A DNA stretch of 9,476 nt from Methylotenera_A sp040387095. GTDB taxonomy: Bacteria; Pseudomonadota; Gammaproteobacteria; Burkholderiales; Methylophilaceae. This document shows positions 6,498 through 9,476 of this stretch, piece by piece. A program made the translations under genes and the position numbers. Position 1 is the first letter of the stretch, and every line of letters starts with the position of its first letter. The stretch covers positions 1 through 9,476 of the forward strand of contig JAZKEJ010000063.1 of NCBI GenBank assembly GCA_040387095.1, in the 5' to 3' direction. The notes below the pieces were generated by a model. That model saw nothing but the letters and a program-made list of their open reading frames with translations, was not told the DNA's origin and did not search any database.

Positions 6498-8310
6498 ATA
6501 ACCATGTGATTGCGCCTTCTTCGGCGGAGAGTACATTTTTTCTCATCCCACCAAACAACTCACGTCCAATACCATGTGAATTGATGTTGCGTTTGGCATC
6601 AGACAGCTCCTCTGCTTCGCGGTCTGCCCAAGTATCTTCATCCACCAATACGTTCAGCGTACCGACAGTCGCATTCAAGCGCACAATATCGCCCGTGCGG
6701 ATTTTGGCGATTGCCCCGCCTGCACTGGCTTCTGGGCTTAAATGAATTGCCGCAGGAATCTTGCCCGATGCGCCACTCATGCGGCCATCTGTCACAATTG
6801 CCACCATAAAACCTTTGTTCTGCAACACAGCTAATGGCGGAGTTAATTTATGCAGCTCTGGCATACCGTTGGCTTTTGGCCCTTGAAAACGCACCACAGC
6901 CACGAAGTCGCGTTCTAACTCACCGCGGTCAAATGCTGCTAGTAATTCTTCCTGTGCATCAAAAACAATTGCTGGCGCTTCAATGATATGGCGATCTTCT
7001 GGCACAGCAGAAATCTTAATCACGCTGCGGCCTAAATTACCTTTTAATAAACGCAATCCACCTGATTCGTTAAACGGATGCGCAGCAGTGCGTACTACCG
7101 TTTCATCACCACTTTCCGCTGGATAGTCTTTCCACACCAATTTGCCATCTTCTTTGACTGGCTTTTTACCAAATTCGCGCAAGCCGCCTTTGGCTACGGT
7201 GTACACGTCTGGGTACATATAACCGCCTTCAATCAACTCGCGTATCACAAAGCCTGGACCGCCAGCATTCTGGAATTCGTTGACGTCTGCTTTGCCATTT
7301 GGATAAACACTGGCTAATAGCGGCGTACCTTTTGCAAGGTAATGGAAATCCGTCCAATCAATGATGATGCCAGCGGCACGCGCTACAGCTACCCAGTGAA
7401 TCAAATGATTAGTTGAGCCGCCAGTGGCTAACAAGGCCACCATAGCGTTAACAATCACATGCTCATCAACCAATTTACCGATTGGGATAAAGTTATTTTT
7501 ACGCGTGTTATTCAAGACCAAACGCACCGCTTCGCGAGTTAAATCTTCGCGTAAGCCGTCATGCGGGTGAATAAATGCGGCACCCGGCACATGCAAGCCC
7601 ATCGCTTCCAGCAACATTTGGTTACTGTTTGCTGTGCCATAAAACGTACAGGTACCTGCGCCATGATAAGCAGCAGACTCTGATGCAAATAGTTCTTCGC
7701 GCCCAACTAAACCTTGTGCATATTTTTCACGCACTTTTGATTTTGCGGTGTTATCCAAACCCGTACTCATGGGGCCTGCAGGCACAAAAACCGTTGGCAA
7801 ATGACCAAAATGCAGTGCGCCAATTAATAAGCCTGGTACGATTTTATCGCACACACCTAACATTAAGGCGGCGTCAAACACATCATGCGACAATGCAATC
7901 GCCGTACCCATCGCAATATTATCGCGACTGAATAATGAAAGCTCCATGCCTGGCTCGCCTTGTGTAATACCATCACACATAGCTGGCACACCGCCGGCCA
8001 CTTGAACGGTTGCACCACACTTATGCGCTTCATCGCGTAAAATATCGGGATAATTAACGTACGGCTGATGCGCTGAAAGCATCTCATTGTAAGCAGTGAC
8101 AATGCCGATATGCGGCGCTTTTTCGACCACAATCTTAAACTTATCACTCGCAGGCAAAGCAGCGACTGCATGGGCTACGTTTGCACAGCCCAATCTATCC
8201 GCACCTTTTTCACGATTAATAATTTGATCGACACGATGCAAATAAGCAGTCCGCGTTGGGCGACTGCGCTCAATAATACGTTCGGTAACTTCTACTAAAG
8301 ATTGTTTCAT
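6496..8310 (-). CDS. edd: Phosphogluconate dehydratase (6-phosphogluconate to KDPG)
   Basis: Edd is the first committed enzyme of the Entner-Doudoroff pathway, an iron-sulfur dehydratase of the IlvD/EDD family in the cytoplasm. The 604 residues match the Escherichia coli length of about 603. Signatures include VTAYNEMLSAHQPY (71-84), VPAMCDGITQGEPGMELSLFSRD (108-130), LGVCDKIVPGLL (151-162, C154) and GAGTCTFYGTANSNQM (217-232, C221). C154 and C221 are the family's conserved cluster cysteines, and C112 is a candidate third ligand. LLATGGSTNH and DGRMSGASGKIPAAIH lie further along. AYNEMLSAHQPY near the N terminus favours Edd over dihydroxy-acid dehydratase. The ATG at 8310 has only a weak purine stretch (TTGAG) before it. 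A likely promoter lies about 22 bp upstream. The stop codon overlaps the end of the palindromic repeat that fills the gap to eda; the protein end looks intact, so the element does not seem to have truncated it. Confidence 0.96.
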   Translation of the reverse strand: MKQSLVEVTERIIERSRPTRTAYLHRVDQIINREKGADRLGCANVAHAVAALPASDKFKIVVEKAPHIGIVTAYNEMLSAHQPYVNYPDILRDEAHKCGATVQVAGGVPAMCDGITQGEPGMELSLFSRDNIAMGTAIALSHDVFDAALMLGVCDKIVPGLLIGALHFGHLPTVFVPAGPMSTGLDNTAKSKVREKYAQGLVGREELFASESAAYHGAGTCTFYGTANSNQMLLEAMGLHVPGAAFIHPHDGLREDLTREAVRLVLNNTRKNNFIPIGKLVDEHVIVNAMVALLATGGSTNHLIHWVAVARAAGIIIDWTDFHYLAKGTPLLASVYPNGKADVNEFQNAGGPGFVIRELIEGGYMYPDVYTVAKGGLREFGKKPVKEDGKLVWKDYPAESGDETVVRTAAHPFNESGGLRLLKGNLGRSVIKISAVPEDRHIIEAPAIVFDAQEELLAAFDRGELERDFVAVVRFQGPKANGMPELHKLTPPLAVLQNKGFMVAIVTDGRMSGASGKIPAAIHLSPEASAGGAIAKIRTGDIVRLNATVGTLNVLVDEDTWADREAEELSDAKRNINSHGIGRELFGGMRKNVLSAEEGAITWL

Positions 8311-8331
8311 AGCTCAACTAAGTAATTAATA

Positions 8332-8337
8332 ATTATA
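8332..8337 (-). promoter_or_regulatory. Probable -10 box of the edd(-eda) promoter
   Basis: On the minus strand the sequence is a perfect TATAAT, about 21 bases before the edd ATG, which would give a short leader. The hexamer 17 bases further upstream (ATGATA at 8360-8355) is a poor -35, so the promoter may need an activator. The surrounding DNA is very AT-rich, so a chance match is possible. Confidence 0.45.
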
Positions 8338-8342
8338 GTTAT

Positions 8343-8365
8343 TAGCAAAAAATATATCATTGCTA
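8343..8365. promoter_or_regulatory. Inverted repeat TAGCAA-N11-TTGCTA over the edd -35 region, candidate operator
   Basis: Two perfect 6-base half-sites (8343-8348 and 8360-8365) flank an 11-base AT spacer. The site lies just upstream of the probable -10 box and covers the expected -35, a place where a dimeric regulator could act. The short arms make this tentative; no regulator gene is visible in the window. Confidence 0.3.
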
Positions 8366-8367
8366 TT

Positions 8368-8410
8368 TGGTTTAAATTTTAGAAAAACAAATTTAAATAT
8401 GCTTAAACCA
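8368..8410. repeat. Nested AT-rich inverted repeats between the glycosyltransferase stop and edd
   Basis: TGGTTTAA (8368-8375) is the reverse complement of TTAAACCA (8403-8410). Inside, TTTAAATTT (8371-8379) pairs perfectly with AAATTTAAA (8389-8397) across a nine-base loop. The two stems overlap and exclude each other in part. It could be a weak end-of-transcript structure for the upstream glycosyltransferase gene or an upstream binding site for edd control. It has no GC-rich stem or T run, so it is not a standard terminator. Confidence 0.4.
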
Positions 8411-8413
8411 GAA

Positions 8414-9268
8414 TTATACTCCGCTAAAACTTTTTTTAAGAATATTCAAATCGTTCTCTGTGTAAGTTAGTTTTGCTTGCTCATCATTTTTACCCCCAAT
8501 ATTATCCCACTTTAGGCCTGTTGTTTGAGTCAATGGTATTGCAGTGAAGTTTAAATCTGTTTCGTATATTTGTTTTATTTTAAAACCATTTCTAATTGCG
8601 TTTACATGCAACCATATATCATCAGCTTTGGGGCATTTCTCCATAAAAGACTCCCCTTGCTCCGCTATTTTTTTTTGCAGAATTGGTGGATAAATAACAC
8701 CCGAGCAACCTGTCGCATGATTGAGATAGCTCGGTTGTGAAGAGCGGCACATTCCCCAAGTATAAAAATCACCAACCATATCTTGCTTTTGATTCAGCGT
8801 AACAACATGAGCACGATAGCAAGATACAACAGTGGAGTCGCTTTCATATGCATCCAACAGATATTTCAACCAATATTTAGGATAAAAAATATCATCATCC
8901 GCGGTTACCAAAGGTAATTTAGCATCGTAACAATTTTTTACGTAGGGATAATACTTTGTATGAGGTCCATAATTTTTACTTAATAAAACTTCCAGCCCAC
9001 GTTTCTTTAAGCGCTTTAAGTTTGGAGGTAAATTATTTACAACATCTTGGTCTTGTAGCCAAAGAATTATTCTATAAGGCTTTATACTACCGCGCCCGAT
9101 AGACTCGATAGTGTAAAACACAGTGTTTACCCTTTTATTGTAAGAAGTCAGCGATACGACTACTGGAGAATCACCCAATAACGATTCATTTGAGAAAAAG
9201 TTCTTCAGTTTTATAAAAAACGTGTAACCCACTTTATCAACTGCTTTTTTAAAATAAAACCAGAACAT
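8414..9268 (-). CDS. Predicted GT-A type glycosyltransferase of unknown specificity
   Basis: I recognise the general type but not a named gene. The 284-residue chain starts with an aromatic and basic stretch (residues 1-25), perhaps membrane-associating. VVVSLTSYNKRVNTVFYTIESI (36-57) resembles the first strand and helix of GT-A transferases. ILWLQDQD and the GPHTKYYPYV block (101-110) follow. VTADDDIFYPKYWLKYLL (121-138) contains a DDD metal-binding motif (124-126) in DxD position. ATGCSGVIYPP (185-195) and CPKADDIWLHVNAIRNG (212-228) look like the acceptor region and an acidic catalytic pair. The start at 9268 is supported by GGAG seven bases upstream. A sampled row is about 35% GC against about 50% in edd, so the gene may be acquired. 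It sits between edd and a carbamoyltransferase end, which suggests glycan synthesis. Confidence 0.75.
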   Translation of the reverse strand: MFWFYFKKAVDKVGYTFFIKLKNFFSNESLLGDSPVVVSLTSYNKRVNTVFYTIESIGRGSIKPYRIILWLQDQDVVNNLPPNLKRLKKRGLEVLLSKNYGPHTKYYPYVKNCYDAKLPLVTADDDIFYPKYWLKYLLDAYESDSTVVSCYRAHVVTLNQKQDMVGDFYTWGMCRSSQPSYLNHATGCSGVIYPPILQKKIAEQGESFMEKCPKADDIWLHVNAIRNGFKIKQIYETDLNFTAIPLTQTTGLKWDNIGGKNDEQAKLTYTENDLNILKKSFSGV

Positions 9269-9305
9269 TTAAGCACTCCATAACTTTAAATAAAACAATA
9301 ACGGC

Positions 9306-9319
9306 TCAATTTTAATTGA
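9306..9319. repeat. Short perfect palindrome TCAATTTTAATTGA upstream of the glycosyltransferase gene
   Basis: Six-base arms (TCAATT and AATTGA) meet across two bases, about 40 bp upstream of the start at 9268, in the 101-bp gap after the carbamoyltransferase end. It is too tight for a good RNA hairpin and might be a protein-binding site. In AT-rich DNA it may also be chance. Confidence 0.25.
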
Positions 9320-9369
9320 ATGAAAGTCGAACAGCTTTAAACATCCGCCATTAAATTATCAACCTGCTA

Positions 9370-9476
9370 TCAATAACTTTTGGTCACTAAAATATCTTCC
9401 ATCATCAAATATTCCAGATCACAGCCGTAAAACATATTCAGCGCATCTGTCGGACTGCAAATCATCGGTTCGCCAC
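9370..9476 (-). CDS. C-terminal end of a carbamoyltransferase (NodU/CmcH family), cut by the right edge
   Basis: The minus strand from the right edge has an open frame of 34 complete codons ending in TGA at 9370-9372. It begins GEPMICSPTDALNMFYGCD and ends with EYLMMEDILVTKSY. This matches the family's C-terminal pattern, in which an NTSFN-type motif (here outside the window) is followed by GEP-I-C-P-DAL and a closing L-x-x-x-x-L-(L/V)-x-K. NodU/CmcH enzymes transfer a carbamoyl group from carbamoyl phosphate to hydroxyl groups, for example on Nod factors, antibiotics or surface sugars. Beside a glycosyltransferase it probably decorates a polysaccharide. It is transcribed in the same direction as that gene, 101 bp before it, so the two could share a transcript. 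Only the tail is visible, so the call rests on a short stretch. Confidence 0.65.
   Translation of the reverse strand, partial: GEPMICSPTDALNMFYGCDLEYLMMEDILVTKSY

Noticed and set aside
6377..6745. Plus-strand open frame of 122 codons starting in the edd-eda gap
   Set aside because: It starts inside the palindromic repeat and runs antisense through the end of edd. It has no recognisable domain and is explained as a shadow of edd.
7863..8171. Minus-strand 102-codon open frame inside edd
   Set aside because: It is a shifted frame within a well-supported edd, with cysteine- and arginine-rich composition and no known domain.
9269..9369. Possible promoter for the glycosyltransferase gene (TTGAGC followed by AT-rich sequence)
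   Set aside because: No convincing -10 at 16-18 bases was found, and the gene may be read through from the carbamoyltransferase gene upstream.
1..9476. Novel defence system, CRISPR array, prophage or intact insertion sequence
   Set aside because: All long frames are explained by glycan or Entner-Doudoroff enzymes. No spaced direct repeats, transposase, integrase, toxin-antitoxin pair or nuclease genes are visible.

Overview
The window comes from a Gram-negative bacterium. It carries genes for the heptose inner core of lipopolysaccharide (hldE, waaF), several surface-glycan enzymes, and the two Entner-Doudoroff genes edd and eda. Base composition looks moderate to AT-rich (about 50% GC in a sampled row of edd, about 35% in the gene to its right). 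The fused hldE and the edd/eda pair fit a beta- or gammaproteobacterium. A methylotroph of the Methylophilaceae type would fit well, but that is a guess from gene style, not something the window proves.

Layout. Positions 3-3966 hold a tightly packed plus-strand operon: the 3' part of hldE, waaF, a hexapeptide-repeat acetyltransferase and a multi-pass GT-C type glycosyltransferase, with gaps of 18 and 5 bp and then a 13-bp overlap. From 3966 to the right edge every gene is on the minus strand. Reading right to left in transcription order these are: the C-terminal end of a NodU/CmcH-type carbamoyltransferase (cut by the window edge), a GT-A type glycosyltransferase of unknown specificity, edd, eda, a clear Rho-independent terminator, a HAD-family phosphatase with a TTG start, and a family 2 glycosyltransferase that ends 10 bp from the plus-strand operon.

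How the genes work together. HldE makes the ADP-heptose precursor and WaaF adds the second heptose of the core. The GT-C, GT2 and GT-A enzymes, the acetyltransferase and the carbamoyltransferase probably extend and decorate the core, O antigen or another surface polysaccharide. edd and eda are central metabolism (6-phosphogluconate to pyruvate plus glyceraldehyde-3-phosphate) and sit as an island inside the glycan genes, with their own probable promoter and terminator.

Non-coding structure. The most notable item is a roughly 100-bp imperfect palindrome between eda and edd, whose outer end overlaps the edd stop codon and which looks like a MITE-like or REP-like dispersed repeat. The edd upstream region carries a consensus -10 box and several inverted repeats that could be operators. 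I saw no tRNA, rRNA, CRISPR array or intact insertion sequence, and nothing that I can honestly call a new defence or mobile system.
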